Shown here piece by piece: positions 20,579-29,798 of a stretch of DNA of 37,808 bases. Numbering within the stretch: position 1 is the stretch's first letter; each line of letters opens with the position of its first letter. The DNA is from Nitrosomonas sp. Nm166. Lineage in GTDB: Bacteria; Pseudomonadota; Gammaproteobacteria; Burkholderiales; Nitrosomonadaceae. The DNA lies in the NCBI RefSeq assembly GCF_900112825.1, contig NZ_FONE01000034.1, positions 1-37,808 on the forward strand, read 5' to 3'. Position numbers and translations under genes: made by a program. The notes beneath the pieces were generated by a model. That model was not told the origin of the DNA. It did not search any database and worked only from the letters and a program-made list of their open reading frames with translations.

Positions 20579-21682
20579 ATGTTCAAAGAGAATTTTGATA
20601 TCAACTTAGACTTTTTTAAAAACAAATCACCTCCACTCATTGGAGTAGACATCAGTTCTTCAGCTGTGAAAATGGTTGAATTATCTATACTTGATAAGGG
20701 AAATCAACTCTATCGTATTGAACGATATACAATTGAACCTATGCCGGCAAATGCTATGTCGGAAGGTGGAATTGTTCATTTGGAAGCGGTGAGTGAGTGT
20801 CTGCAACGGGGATGGAAACGCATGGGGACGCGTCAAAAAAACGCGGCACTTGCGCTACCGGTGACAGATGTGATTACCAAAAAGATTATTGTGCCTGCAG
20901 GTCAGCATGAAGATGATCTGGTCTTTCAAGTTGAAAATGAAGCCAGTCAATACATCCCCTTTTCCCTTGATGAGGTTGATCTTGATTTTCAGATAGTTAA
21001 GCCAGTGTCAGGAAATCCGGAGCAAGTTGAAGTCCTTATTGTGGCATCACGTAAAGAGAAAGTGGAAGATCGTGTAGCTATTGCTTTGTCAGCTGGTCTT
21101 AAAGCGCTTGTTATGGACGTTGAGTCTTATGCAGCACAAGCAGCGTTTGAATTAACACTAGGTCAATTACCAGAAAGTGGTAAGGATCAGGTGATTGCAC
21201 TGATTGATATCGGGGCAACAGTAATGAAAATTAATGTGTTCTGTAATGGGGAATCCATATATACACGAGATCAGCCATTTGGAGGTAATCAATTAACTCA
21301 AGAGATTGGTAATCAATTTAATCTCTCGCTTGAAGAAGCAGAAGCTGCGAAACGAAGTGGAAATTTACCCGATAACTATAAAACAGATGTTTTGCAGCCA
21401 TTCTGCGAGACATTGGCTGTTGAAGTCATGCGAGCGATTCAATTTTTCTACACTTCAACTCAATATACTGAAATTAATTATATTTTTATTGCGGGTGGGT
21501 GTGCAGTTATTCCCGGACTCAATGAGACTATCGCGTCACGCGTGCAAGTGAATACATCCATTGTTAATCCTTTTTCAAATATGGAATTGTCGAGCCGTAT
21601 TATTTCGAGACAACTTAAATTGGATGCGCCCTCGCTTTTGATTGCTTGCGGTTTGGCTTTGCGTAGCTTTGATCCATTATGA
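20579..21682 (+). CDS. pilM: Type IV pilus assembly protein PilM
   Basis: A 367-residue actin-like (FtsA-type) cytoplasmic ATPase-fold protein that binds the PilN tail and links the pilus motor to the alignment complex. Motifs: PLIGVDISSSAVKMVELS (phosphate 1, near residue 20), ALIDIGATVMKINVFCNGES (phosphate 2 region, near residue 215) and FIAGGCAVIPGLNETIASRV (adenosine motif). Start ATG 20579 is preferred to a TTG at 20549, which would add ten residues; neither has a strong ribosome-binding site. It overlaps pilN by 4 bases. Confidence 0.95.
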   Translation: MFKENFDINLDFFKNKSPPLIGVDISSSAVKMVELSILDKGNQLYRIERYTIEPMPANAMSEGGIVHLEAVSECLQRGWKRMGTRQKNAALALPVTDVITKKIIVPAGQHEDDLVFQVENEASQYIPFSLDEVDLDFQIVKPVSGNPEQVEVLIVASRKEKVEDRVAIALSAGLKALVMDVESYAAQAAFELTLGQLPESGKDQVIALIDIGATVMKINVFCNGESIYTRDQPFGGNQLTQEIGNQFNLSLEEAEAAKRSGNLPDNYKTDVLQPFCETLAVEVMRAIQFFYTSTQYTEINYIFIAGGCAVIPGLNETIASRVQVNTSIVNPFSNMELSSRIISRQLKLDAPSLLIACGLALRSFDPL

Positions 21683-22227
21683 TACGGATTAACTTACTGC
21701 CACATCGTGAACTAAAACGCAAAGCGCGGCAGCGGCAAATTGCTTTTTTGGCGGGTTTGGTTAGCTTTCTAGCTATTACTGCTGTCTGGGGTTTCTATAC
21801 CATGCTTGCCGGAGAAATAGCATATCAGGCTGGTCGCAATCAGTACTTGAATGAGCAGATTGCTATCTTGGACAAAGAAATTGCTGAAATTAGAGAAATA
21901 AAAACGCGCACTCAAGAATTATTGGCACGCAAACAAGTTGTTGAAACATTGCAGCATAGTCGGTCTGAGGTCGTCTACTTACTGGATCAGCTAGTGAGAT
22001 TACTTCCGGATGGTGTGTATTTTCAGAGTATCAAGCAGATGGATCATGATATCAGTCTCGTTGGATATGCACAGTCCAACGCCTGGGTTTCTATGTTGAT
22101 GCGTAATCTTGAATCTTCACCGCAGTTTGAATCACCATTGTTGATAGAAATTAAAGCTATTACTGCAAACAACACACGTCAGAACGAATTTAACATGAAG
22201 GTAAAGCTAAAGCCGCATATCCAGTGA
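21679..22227 (+). CDS. pilN: Type IV pilus assembly protein PilN
   Basis: A 182-residue bitopic inner-membrane protein. The N-terminal IRINLLPHRELKRKA is the conserved PilM-binding INLLP motif. One membrane helix (about 22-44) and a coiled coil (about 48-95) precede the periplasmic ferredoxin-like domain. It pairs with PilO. Start ATGA overlaps the pilM stop. Confidence 0.95.
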   Translation: MIRINLLPHRELKRKARQRQIAFLAGLVSFLAITAVWGFYTMLAGEIAYQAGRNQYLNEQIAILDKEIAEIREIKTRTQELLARKQVVETLQHSRSEVVYLLDQLVRLLPDGVYFQSIKQMDHDISLVGYAQSNAWVSMLMRNLESSPQFESPLLIEIKAITANNTRQNEFNMKVKLKPHIQ

Positions 22228-22281
22228 TGAATTACAGAATTTACCCCAATCTGGTCAGATAAATCACCTAAGACAATTGCG

Positions 22282-22905
22282 ATGAATCTACTTATCGAAT
22301 TGCGTCAGCTTGATATCAATAATGCAGGAAACTGGCCGGTTGCATTTAAAGTAAGCGCACTGATTATTTTATTTATTGCCATCATCATTGCAGGCTATTT
22401 CCTGGTTTGGGAAGAGCAAATTGAAGCGCTTAAGAATGCACAAGCTCAGGAAGAAACACTAAGAACTACTTACCTAGCTAAGAAAAAGAGTGCCGTGAAT
22501 TTATCTGCTTTGCGGCAGCGGATGAAAGATGTCAAACAATCATTAAATACATTATTCAAACAATTACCGGATAAATCAGAAATGGAGGCGCTCTTGGTTG
22601 ATATTAATCAAGCAGGTTTAGGCCGCGGACTTCAGTTTGAATTATTTAAACCAGCAGCTAATGAAATCAACAATGCATTTTATGCGGAACTCCCTATTTC
22701 AGTACGTGTAGTGGGCAGTTACCACGATATTGGCGCATTTGCTAGTGATATCGCCCAGTTACCGCGCATTGTGACACTGAATAACATCAGCATAACACTT
22801 GGAAATGATGGGAAATTAGTATTGGATGCTATTGCAAAAACATTCCGTTATTTGGATGAAGAAGAAGTAGCAAAGGCTGGGGGAAGACAGACTGGGGGAA
22901 AATAA
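22282..22905 (+). CDS. pilO: Type IV pilus assembly protein PilO
   Basis: A 207-residue inner-membrane protein. It starts MNLLIELRQLDINNAGNWPV, has one membrane helix (about 24-44), a coiled coil (about 50-100) with PDKSEMEALLVDINQAGLGR, then a periplasmic domain. It forms the alignment subcomplex with PilN and PilP. A 54-base gap separates it from pilN; no longer in-frame start is convincing. Confidence 0.94.
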   Translation: MNLLIELRQLDINNAGNWPVAFKVSALIILFIAIIIAGYFLVWEEQIEALKNAQAQEETLRTTYLAKKKSAVNLSALRQRMKDVKQSLNTLFKQLPDKSEMEALLVDINQAGLGRGLQFELFKPAANEINNAFYAELPISVRVVGSYHDIGAFASDIAQLPRIVTLNNISITLGNDGKLVLDAIAKTFRYLDEEEVAKAGGRQTGGK

Positions 22906-22909
22906 AACT

Positions 22910-23425
22910 ATGCTACGACCTTTTTTTCTATACATTTCCCTTGTTATTTGCTGGATGATGACCGCTTGTAGCCAGAATGGCTATAGTGATTTGGAAGTGT
23001 TTGTTAATGATGCTGGAAAAGATTTGCATGGACAGATTGACCCAATGCCAGAGATTAAGCCATACAAACCTTTCATTTATCAGGCCTTTGATCTCCCCAC
23101 CCCATTCTTGCCGCGCAAAAGTGAGCAGGTACAACATACGATAAATGGCGTCCAGCCGGACTTAAATCGACACAAGGAAGTACTCGAGTCCTATCCTTTG
23201 GAGAGCTTATTGCTGGTTGGCTCGCTACAGGGAGAAGGATTGATTTTTGCCTTGATTAAATCCCCGGATGGGACCCTGCATCGGGTTAAAAAGGGCAATT
23301 ATTTGGGTCAGAACTTTGGAAAAATTGAGCATATTTCTGAAGCAGAAGTTAGGCTGGTAGAGATTGTACAAGGTGGCATGAATGAATGGACTGAACGCAC
23401 GAGTGTGCTCATGCTGAAAAATTAA
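22910..23425 (+). CDS. pilP: Type IV pilus lipoprotein PilP
   Basis: A 171-residue inner-membrane lipoprotein. The N-terminal signal ends in a lipobox MTAC with Cys20 as the acylation site. A disordered proline-rich linker (about 40-85) precedes a small beta domain with LLLVGSLQGEGLIFALIKSP and VKKGNYLGQNFGKIEHISEA. It couples PilNO to the PilQ secretin. It starts 4 bases after pilO. Confidence 0.95.
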   Translation: MLRPFFLYISLVICWMMTACSQNGYSDLEVFVNDAGKDLHGQIDPMPEIKPYKPFIYQAFDLPTPFLPRKSEQVQHTINGVQPDLNRHKEVLESYPLESLLLVGSLQGEGLIFALIKSPDGTLHRVKKGNYLGQNFGKIEHISEAEVRLVEIVQGGMNEWTERTSVLMLKN

Positions 23426-23426
23426 A

Positions 23427-25544
23427 ATGAACCGGCAACTATCGACAATGAAAATAAGTATCCGAAGCTTGGGAATAACAACACTATTGATCCTCGCGGT
23501 TACTACGGTTTTTGCCGAACAGATTCAGCCTACAGAATTAGCTCAAAATAGTATTCGATCAATTGATATTTCTAATACCCAAAATGGAGAAGTAGTTATC
23601 AAATTAACTCTAGATCATCCGCTGCAAACTTTCCCAACGGGTACCTCATTAAGTAATCCCTTTCGTATCTATTTTGATTTTTACCATGTTGCGAATGGCT
23701 TAGGCAAAAGTATCCAAGAGGCAGCAGAAGGAGATTTACGCAGTATCAATATCGTACAGGTTGGGGACCGGACTCGTGTGGTATTAAATCTGTCAAGATT
23801 AATGAAACAAGATATTCGGGCTGTAGAGAATGCGCTTTTTATCAGGCTTATTGCTGTGGCAGAAAATCAGGCAGTTAATACAGGGGTTCGATTTGCTGAG
23901 GATACTCCCAATAAGCAGAAAAATAGCCTGCGCGATATTGATTTTCGACGTGGAGCAAATGGCGAAGGCCGGATTATTGTAGATATGATGAAAGCCGGTG
24001 CTGCAGTTGACGTACAACAACAAGGCGATGATATTTTTGTCGAGTTTGTAGATACCTTTCTTCCTAGTAGTCTGAGAAGGCGATTGAACGTCGTCGATTT
24101 TGCTACCCCTGTTCATACTATTGAGACATCCAGCAAAGGTGATAATGTCCACATGATTGTGAAATCCAGTGGTCGGTGGGAGCATTCTGCCCGGCAATCT
24201 GATACACAATTTATTTTGGAGGTGCGCGCATTATCTGATGATGAAGAAGAATTGGCAAAAAGAAAGAGAATCAACGGTGGTTATACCGGTGAGAGATTGT
24301 CTCTTAATTTTCAAGACGTTGAAGTTCGGGCGATATTGCAAGTCATTGCTGATTTTACCAATCTTAATATCATCACGAGTGATTCGGTAAGCGGGAATAT
24401 TACTTTACGTTTAAAAGATGTCCCCTGGGATCAGGCTCTGGATATTGTACTGCAGGTACAGGGTCTGGACAAACGTAAAACGGGTAACGTCATTTTTGTG
24501 GCACCGCGCAAAGAAATGGCAGACAGAGAATTATTAAATCTGGAAGCCCAACTGCAGATCGCTGAAATGGAGCCATTGCGTTCTGAAATTTTTCATTTAA
24601 ATCATCGCAGAGTTAATTCTTTATCGTTTGAAGGGATGCTCAGTAAGCGTGGTACGGTTAATCTGGATGAGATCAGTAATACCTTAACTGTTACTGATAT
24701 TCCCGCGAAATTAAATGAAATTAGAAAGCGTGTCCAGAAATTAGATGTTTTTGAAAGACAAGTCATGATTGAAGCGCGGATTGTTGAAGCCACAGATTTA
24801 TTCAGCCGGAATTTAGGGGCACGCTTTGGTATCCAGAACGCAACGAATTTGGGTAGTCACAATCTGGGGATTTCGGGTAATTTGACTGATTCAAGTGCAC
24901 TTGCTGCTGGTGGTTCAGCGGGTGGTGGTGGCAACTTGAATGTGAATCTGCCAGCTGCAGCAGCCACAGGATTACTAGGCGGGCCTGCTGCTCTGGGTCT
25001 GAGTTTGATAAAAATTAATAATGGCCGATTAATCAATCTTGAACTATCGGCATTAGAAACAGATCAGAAAGGAAGGGTGATCGCCAGTCCACGTGTAGTG
25101 ACTGCGCATGGGGTAGAAGCCGTTATTGAGCAAGGTGACCGCGTCCCCTATCAACAAGCCACGAGTAGTGGTGCCACCAGTATCCGTTTTATGGATGCAA
25201 CGCTAAGATTAAAAGTTAAGCCACTGATTACTTATAATGGTCAGATTGATATGGAATTAAATGTTAATCAGGATAGAATTGGTACAGCTATCAATCAATT
25301 CTTGCCGCCATCGATTAATACCAAGCAAGTGACTACCAAGGTTCTGGTGGAAAATGGTGGAACTGTAGTGATTGGCGGTATTTTTGATCGAACTGAGAAT
25401 GAGGTTGTTAATAAGGTGCCGATGCTGGGCGATATACCGGTGCTTGGTCACGTGTTCCGTAACTCGGCTAAAGTAGACAATAAGCGCGAATTATTGATTT
25501 TTGTGACCCCACGTATTTTGAGCGAGAATCTTAATCTACAGTAA
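23427..25544 (+). CDS. pilQ: Type IV pilus secretin PilQ
   Basis: A 705-residue outer-membrane secretin through which the pilus emerges. A Sec signal peptide lies at the start (cleavage probably after TTVFAEQ); a second in-frame ATG at 23448 (MKISIRSLG) is an alternative start. Two AMIN domains bind peptidoglycan (about 35-260). The STN/N0 domain (SLNFQDVEVRAILQVIADFT, about 290), N1 domain, and the secretin core with VIASPRVVTAHGVEAVIEQG, VPMLGDIPVLGHVFR and LLIFVTPRIL follow. A glycine-rich stretch near 490-505 is probably gate-associated. It ends 4 bases from the convergent trmL. Confidence 0.96.
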   Translation: MNRQLSTMKISIRSLGITTLLILAVTTVFAEQIQPTELAQNSIRSIDISNTQNGEVVIKLTLDHPLQTFPTGTSLSNPFRIYFDFYHVANGLGKSIQEAAEGDLRSINIVQVGDRTRVVLNLSRLMKQDIRAVENALFIRLIAVAENQAVNTGVRFAEDTPNKQKNSLRDIDFRRGANGEGRIIVDMMKAGAAVDVQQQGDDIFVEFVDTFLPSSLRRRLNVVDFATPVHTIETSSKGDNVHMIVKSSGRWEHSARQSDTQFILEVRALSDDEEELAKRKRINGGYTGERLSLNFQDVEVRAILQVIADFTNLNIITSDSVSGNITLRLKDVPWDQALDIVLQVQGLDKRKTGNVIFVAPRKEMADRELLNLEAQLQIAEMEPLRSEIFHLNHRRVNSLSFEGMLSKRGTVNLDEISNTLTVTDIPAKLNEIRKRVQKLDVFERQVMIEARIVEATDLFSRNLGARFGIQNATNLGSHNLGISGNLTDSSALAAGGSAGGGGNLNVNLPAAAATGLLGGPAALGLSLIKINNGRLINLELSALETDQKGRVIASPRVVTAHGVEAVIEQGDRVPYQQATSSGATSIRFMDATLRLKVKPLITYNGQIDMELNVNQDRIGTAINQFLPPSINTKQVTTKVLVENGGTVVIGGIFDRTENEVVNKVPMLGDIPVLGHVFRNSAKVDNKRELLIFVTPRILSENLNLQ

Positions 25545-25548
25545 TGGC

Positions 25549-26013
25549 TTATTGTCCCGACAGAAATCCGGCTTGGCGCCATGCTTCATAGGCAATAATC
25601 GCTACGGCATTGGATAAATTCAGGCTGCGGCTGGTTGCAACCATCGGTATTCGAATGCGGTAAAGTTCCGGAAAGGCTCCCAGCATTTGAGCGGGTAGGC
25701 CACAACTTTCTGCACCAAACAAAAAAGCATCACCTGCGGTATACATTACCTTGTCATAACGTTGTTTTCCCTTGGTGGTGATTGCAAATATGCGATGACC
25801 TTGCAGGTCTTGACAGCAATCCGCCCAATTCTCATGCACTTTTATCCGGGCAAATTCATGATAATCCAAACCGGCACGCAACAACTGCTTGTCTTTGAGT
25901 GGAAAACCTAATGGCTTAACAAGATGTAACTGCATGCCGGTATTGGCACACAGGCGAATAATATTACCTGTATTGGGTGGAATCTCGGGTTGATACAAAA
26001 TGATATTAAGCAT
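25549..26013 (-). CDS. trmL: tRNA (cytidine/uridine-34-2'-O)-methyltransferase TrmL
   Basis: A 154-residue SPOUT methyltransferase that methylates the ribose of the wobble base in certain leucine tRNAs. Knot motifs visible: NIILYQPEIPPNTGNIIRLC (3-22), FLFGAESCGLP (about 97-107) and RIPMVATSRSLNLSNAVAII (about 122-141). Length is typical. It lies 31 bases downstream of comF on the same strand and is probably co-transcribed. Confidence 0.95.
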   Translation of the reverse strand: MLNIILYQPEIPPNTGNIIRLCANTGMQLHLVKPLGFPLKDKQLLRAGLDYHEFARIKVHENWADCCQDLQGHRIFAITTKGKQRYDKVMYTAGDAFLFGAESCGLPAQMLGAFPELYRIRIPMVATSRSLNLSNAVAIIAYEAWRQAGFLSGQ

Positions 26014-26044
26014 GTTTATTAAGTAATTTCATGTTATGAGAAAC

Positions 26045-26722
26045 CTATTGCATTACCTCCGGAAGCGTTCTGGCAATAACCCAGTTGCTGATTTCAGCAG
26101 CACCTTGCTTACGTAGCACCTTAGCCAATTCATTCAATGTAGCCCCCGTTGTCATTACATCATCGACCAGCGCAACATGCTTTCCCGATAAATCTATTTT
26201 ACAATCAAAGGCCTTGCGAATATTTTTCTGTCGATCTTTCCAAGGTAATCCGGTTTGTGGTGGCGTATGTTTGATGCGCTTACAACTATCAGGTAGCAAA
26301 GCAATGCCCATTTGTTTCGAAATATAACGGCTGATTTCCATTGCCTGATTAAAGCCGCGTTCGCGCAATCGAATCGGATGCAGCGGCATTGGTATGATGA
26401 CATCCGGCAATAGGGATGTGGTCTTTAATCGCGTTATGAGTAGATTAGCAAGAATCGGTGCGATGGCTAGATGAGTTCGATATTTCAATGAATGAATCAT
26501 CGCATCAATGGGAAAAGTATAGCGAAATGCTGCAATGGTGTGAGTGAATGCAGGTGGTTTTGTCAGGCAGGCTCCGCATATTTCCGCTGTTGGCACGGGC
26601 CACAGGCAAATGGGGCAATGATTAGCCGGTAGTCGAGGTAAATGGATGTAACAAGGCTCGCATAAATCCTGGGTTGCGGATACGCCGCACAATATACAAT
26701 TTTTCTGGGTCAGAAACAGCAT
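26045..26722 (-). CDS. comF: ComF family protein (phosphoribosyltransferase fold)
   Basis: A 225-residue ComF/GntX-type protein. The N-terminal part has paired cysteines CILC, CEPC, CPIC and CGAC (residues 10-55), a likely zinc-binding module. The C-terminal phosphoribosyltransferase domain carries the PRPP loop VALVDDVMTTGATLNELAKV (about 182-201). Family members take part in DNA uptake in naturally competent bacteria. Proximity to pilMNOPQ is suggestive, but the substrate is unknown. It is divergent from bioB. Confidence 0.9.
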   Translation of the reverse strand: MLFLTQKNCILCGVSATQDLCEPCYIHLPRLPANHCPICLWPVPTAEICGACLTKPPAFTHTIAAFRYTFPIDAMIHSLKYRTHLAIAPILANLLITRLKTTSLLPDVIIPMPLHPIRLRERGFNQAMEISRYISKQMGIALLPDSCKRIKHTPPQTGLPWKDRQKNIRKAFDCKIDLSGKHVALVDDVMTTGATLNELAKVLRKQGAAEISNWVIARTLPEVMQ

Positions 26723-26761
26723 GATGTGTAATCAGGTGCTTAAGAATGAGTGATAGAAAAA

Positions 26762-26790
26762 TTGACAATGTTCATTGAATCCTTGATCAT
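26762..26790 (+). promoter_or_regulatory. Candidate promoter of the bio operon with overlapping palindromes
   Basis: TTGACA (26762-26767, perfect -35) and GATCAT (26785-26790, 4 of 6) are 17 bases apart in the 134-base comF-bioB gap. Inverted repeat GATCAT-ccgaa-ATGATC (26785-26801) covers the -10, and CAATG-tt-CATTG (26766-26777) lies in the spacer. This arrangement suits a repressor. No TTGTAAACC BirA box is recognisable. Confidence 0.48.
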
Positions 26791-26856
26791 CCGAAATGAT
26801 CGGCAACAGCGTAATCGATGTTCCATTAAATAAAATAGAATAACAGGTAAATTGGC

Positions 26857-27861
26857 ATGAATCTGGATTCACTCACCACCAGCAAAGTACAAAATCACCC
26901 AAGCAGTATAACCGGAAAATCAGAGGATTCAGTCTATTGGAGTGTGGCTGAAGTTCAAGCATTGCTAGATGCGCCATTTAACGATCTGATTTACCGTGCG
27001 CAGTGCGTGCATCGACAATATCACGATGCTAACGGCGTGCAGCTATCTACCCTAATTTCAGTAAAAACTGGAGGCTGCCCGGAAGATTGCGGTTATTGCC
27101 CGCAAGCAGCACGCTACCATACGGGTATTGATAATCAGGACATGCTGTCGCTGGATGAAGTGGTATCTGCAGCGGCTGCGGCAAAAGCCAAAGGTGCATC
27201 GCGGTTTTGCATGGGAGCCGCCTGGCGTGGTCCCAAGCAGCGGGACATCGAAAAAATGACTGAAATGGTACGTGCAGTCAAGTCACTGGGAATGGAAACC
27301 TGCGCTACATTGGGTTTGTTAAAACCAGGACAGGCCCAGCAATTGGGTGAGGCTGGTCTGGATTATTACAACCACAATCTCGATACGGCACCGGAATTTT
27401 ATGAAGAAATTATCACCACGCGGCAGTACCAGGATCGCCTTAACACATTGCAGGAAGTTCGCGATGCCGGAATTAATGTGTGTTGTGGCGGTATTGTAGG
27501 GATGGGTGAAACCCGTCAGTCGCGCGCCGGACTGATCGCGCAATTGGCCAATTTGAATCCCTATCCGGAATCGGTGCCGATCAACCACCTGGTGCAGGTC
27601 AAAGGTACACCGTTGTATGGCACTGCGGCGTTGGATCCGCTGGAGTTTATACGTACTATTGCAGCCGCACGGATTACCATGCCGAAAGCCATGGTGCGGT
27701 TATCCGCAGGCCGGCAGGAAATGTCAGAAGCCGTGCAAGCGCTGTGTTTTCTGGCGGGTGCTAATTCTATTTTTTATGGCGATAAATTGTTGACTACAGC
27801 CAATCCGGAAACGGATCGTGATCGCGCCTTATTAGATAAATTAGGACTCCACTCGTTGTAA
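26857..27861 (+). CDS. bioB: Biotin synthase
   Basis: A 334-residue radical SAM enzyme that inserts sulfur into dethiobiotin, the last step of biotin synthesis. Cys74, Cys78 and Cys81 in [18 protein letters not shown] bind the [4Fe-4S] cluster; [13 protein letters not shown] and the conserved arginine region [20 protein letters not shown] for the [2Fe-2S] site are present. It leads the bioB-F-H-C-D operon. Confidence 0.97.
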   Translation: MNLDSLTTSKVQNHPSSITGKSEDSVYWSVAEVQALLDAPFNDLIYRAQCVHRQYHDANGVQLSTLISVKTGGCPEDCGYCPQAARYHTGIDNQDMLSLDEVVSAAAAAKAKGASRFCMGAAWRGPKQRDIEKMTEMVRAVKSLGMETCATLGLLKPGQAQQLGEAGLDYYNHNLDTAPEFYEEIITTRQYQDRLNTLQEVRDAGINVCCGGIVGMGETRQSRAGLIAQLANLNPYPESVPINHLVQVKGTPLYGTAALDPLEFIRTIAAARITMPKAMVRLSAGRQEMSEAVQALCFLAGANSIFYGDKLLTTANPETDRDRALLDKLGLHSL

Positions 27862-27864
27862 TTG

Positions 27865-29031
27865 ATGTTTGCAGGCCTGGCTGAGCAATTGCATGCCCGC
27901 GAACAAGAAGGGTTGCGGCGTTTCCGGCAGGTATTGGAAAGTCCTCAGGCATCCCATATCACTCTTGACGGTCGTGATTATCTCGCATTTAGCAGTAATG
28001 ACTACCTGGGGCTGGCCAATCATGCTGACTTAATTAAATCTGCCTCTGAGGGCGCACAGCAATATGGTGTGGGTGCAGGGGCATCGCATCTGACTCATGG
28101 TCATTCTTCCGCACATCATATTTTGGAAGAAGCCTTGGCGCAGTTTGCCGGTTTTCCGAAAGCCTTGCTGTTTTCGACGGGTTATATGGCAAACATCGGT
28201 GTGGTCACAGCCTTGGCTGGGCGCGAAGATGCCATTTTTGCCGATAAACTGAATCATGCATCACTGAACGATGCAGCCATCCTATCGCGGGCGAAATTCA
28301 TTCGCTACTCGCATCTTGATCTTGCGGTTTTAGAACAACGCCTGGCGACAACCCATGCTCGTCGCAAGCTAGTAATTACCGATGCAGTGTTCAGCATGGA
28401 AGGAGATGTTGCGCCGATCTCTCAGCTTGTCGCGCTGTGCGAAAAATATCATGCGCTGCTGCTGCTCGATGATGCGCATGGTTTTGGCGTGCTGGGCGAA
28501 CAAGGTCGAGGCAGTTTATTTCTGACAGGCAGGAGTGATGTGCATTCGCTCAATATCGTGTACATGGCAACGCTGGGCAAAGCAGCTGGGGTATTTGGCG
28601 CATTTGCCGCCGCGCAAGAAGTTGTAATCGAAACCTTGATTCAGTCTGCGCGCAGTTATATTTATACAACTGCCACGCCGCCCTTGTTGTCTCACATCTT
28701 ATTGACCAGCCTGAAGCTGATCGAACAGGATGAATGGCGGCGTGAAGCTTTAGCGCGAAATATTGTGCAGCTGAAAGAAGGCTTGCAGTCGTTACCATGG
28801 AAATTATTACCTTCCAGCACACCGATCCAGCCATTACTGATCGGTGATAATGTTGAAGCGATGCGTATCAGCCATGGCCTGCGCGAACGCGGCATTCTGG
28901 TACCAGCGATTCGCCCGCCGACGGTACCGCAGGGTGCAGCGCGTTTGCGCATTTCGCTGTCTGCCGCGCATCAGCCGCAAGATATCCAGTGCTTGGCACA
29001 GGCACTGAATGAATTAACATTACATTTATGA
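27865..29031 (+). CDS. bioF: 8-amino-7-oxononanoate synthase
   Basis: A 388-residue PLP enzyme of the alpha-oxoamine synthase family that joins pimeloyl-ACP and alanine. The PLP lysine is Lys239 in YMATLGKAAGVFGAF; LDDAHGFGVLGEQGRG and DAVFSMEGDVAPI are conserved. The ATG at 27865 comes 3 bases after the bioB stop; the preceding TTG is rejected. It overlaps bioH by 4 bases. Confidence 0.96.
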   Translation: MFAGLAEQLHAREQEGLRRFRQVLESPQASHITLDGRDYLAFSSNDYLGLANHADLIKSASEGAQQYGVGAGASHLTHGHSSAHHILEEALAQFAGFPKALLFSTGYMANIGVVTALAGREDAIFADKLNHASLNDAAILSRAKFIRYSHLDLAVLEQRLATTHARRKLVITDAVFSMEGDVAPISQLVALCEKYHALLLLDDAHGFGVLGEQGRGSLFLTGRSDVHSLNIVYMATLGKAAGVFGAFAAAQEVVIETLIQSARSYIYTTATPPLLSHILLTSLKLIEQDEWRREALARNIVQLKEGLQSLPWKLLPSSTPIQPLLIGDNVEAMRISHGLRERGILVPAIRPPTVPQGAARLRISLSAAHQPQDIQCLAQALNELTLHL

Positions 29032-29798
29032 CGCACCTGCATATTGAATCGATCGGTCAAGGCCCGGATCTCGTGTTATTGCATGGCTGGGCGATGCACA
29101 GCGGGATTTGGGATGGTATTCGTGATCAGCTGAGTCAGCAGTTTCGCCTGCATTTGGTAGATTTGCCGGGGCACGGGCTAAGTCCTGCTTGTAAGGCAGG
29201 TGACTTAGATCATCTGGTCGAGATCCTCACAGAAATAATACCTGAGCGGTGTACGGTCGGTGGCTGGTCGCTCGGCGGGCAGATTGCCATCGAATTGGCG
29301 CTGCGTGAGCCCAAGCATGTGCAGAAACTGATTCTGATTTCTACTACCCCTTGTTTTGCCAAACGCGACGATTGGGAATGGGGCATGGAGCACAAATTGC
29401 TGCAGCTGTTCCTGGAGAATCTGAAACAAAATTATGCAACTACGATCAACCGTTTTTTAACGCTGCAAATGAGCGGTGATCGGCATGGAACAATGATTCT
29501 GTCACAATTACGCAAGCGTTTTTTTCAACGAGCTGAACCCGATCCCGATGCCTTGCAGACAGGATTGCGGATTTTGCAGAATAATGACTTGCGCGCCAGA
29601 CTGGAAGTTGTTGAACAGCCTGTTTTGCTGTTGCACGGGGAAAATGATGTGATTACTCATCCCGCGGCTGCCAGTTGGATGCATGCACGATTACCGCAAT
29701 CGCAACTGGTAATATTTCCGCATTGTGGTCACGCGCCATTTTTGTCCTATCCCGATCAATTTATAGCTTGTCTCAATGAATTCCGAACATACGCTTGA
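29028..29798 (+). CDS. bioH: Pimeloyl-[ACP] methyl ester esterase
   Basis: A 256-residue alpha/beta hydrolase that removes the methyl group from pimeloyl-ACP methyl ester, ending the BioC-masked chain. The nucleophile is Ser81 in GGWSLGGQ; Asp in HGENDVITHP and His in HCGHAPFLSYPD complete the triad, and HGWAMHSG forms the oxyanion region. It sits between bioF and bioC with overlapping ends, confirming its pathway role. Confidence 0.93.
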   Translation: MTHLHIESIGQGPDLVLLHGWAMHSGIWDGIRDQLSQQFRLHLVDLPGHGLSPACKAGDLDHLVEILTEIIPERCTVGGWSLGGQIAIELALREPKHVQKLILISTTPCFAKRDDWEWGMEHKLLQLFLENLKQNYATTINRFLTLQMSGDRHGTMILSQLRKRFFQRAEPDPDALQTGLRILQNNDLRARLEVVEQPVLLLHGENDVITHPAAASWMHARLPQSQLVIFPHCGHAPFLSYPDQFIACLNEFRTYA

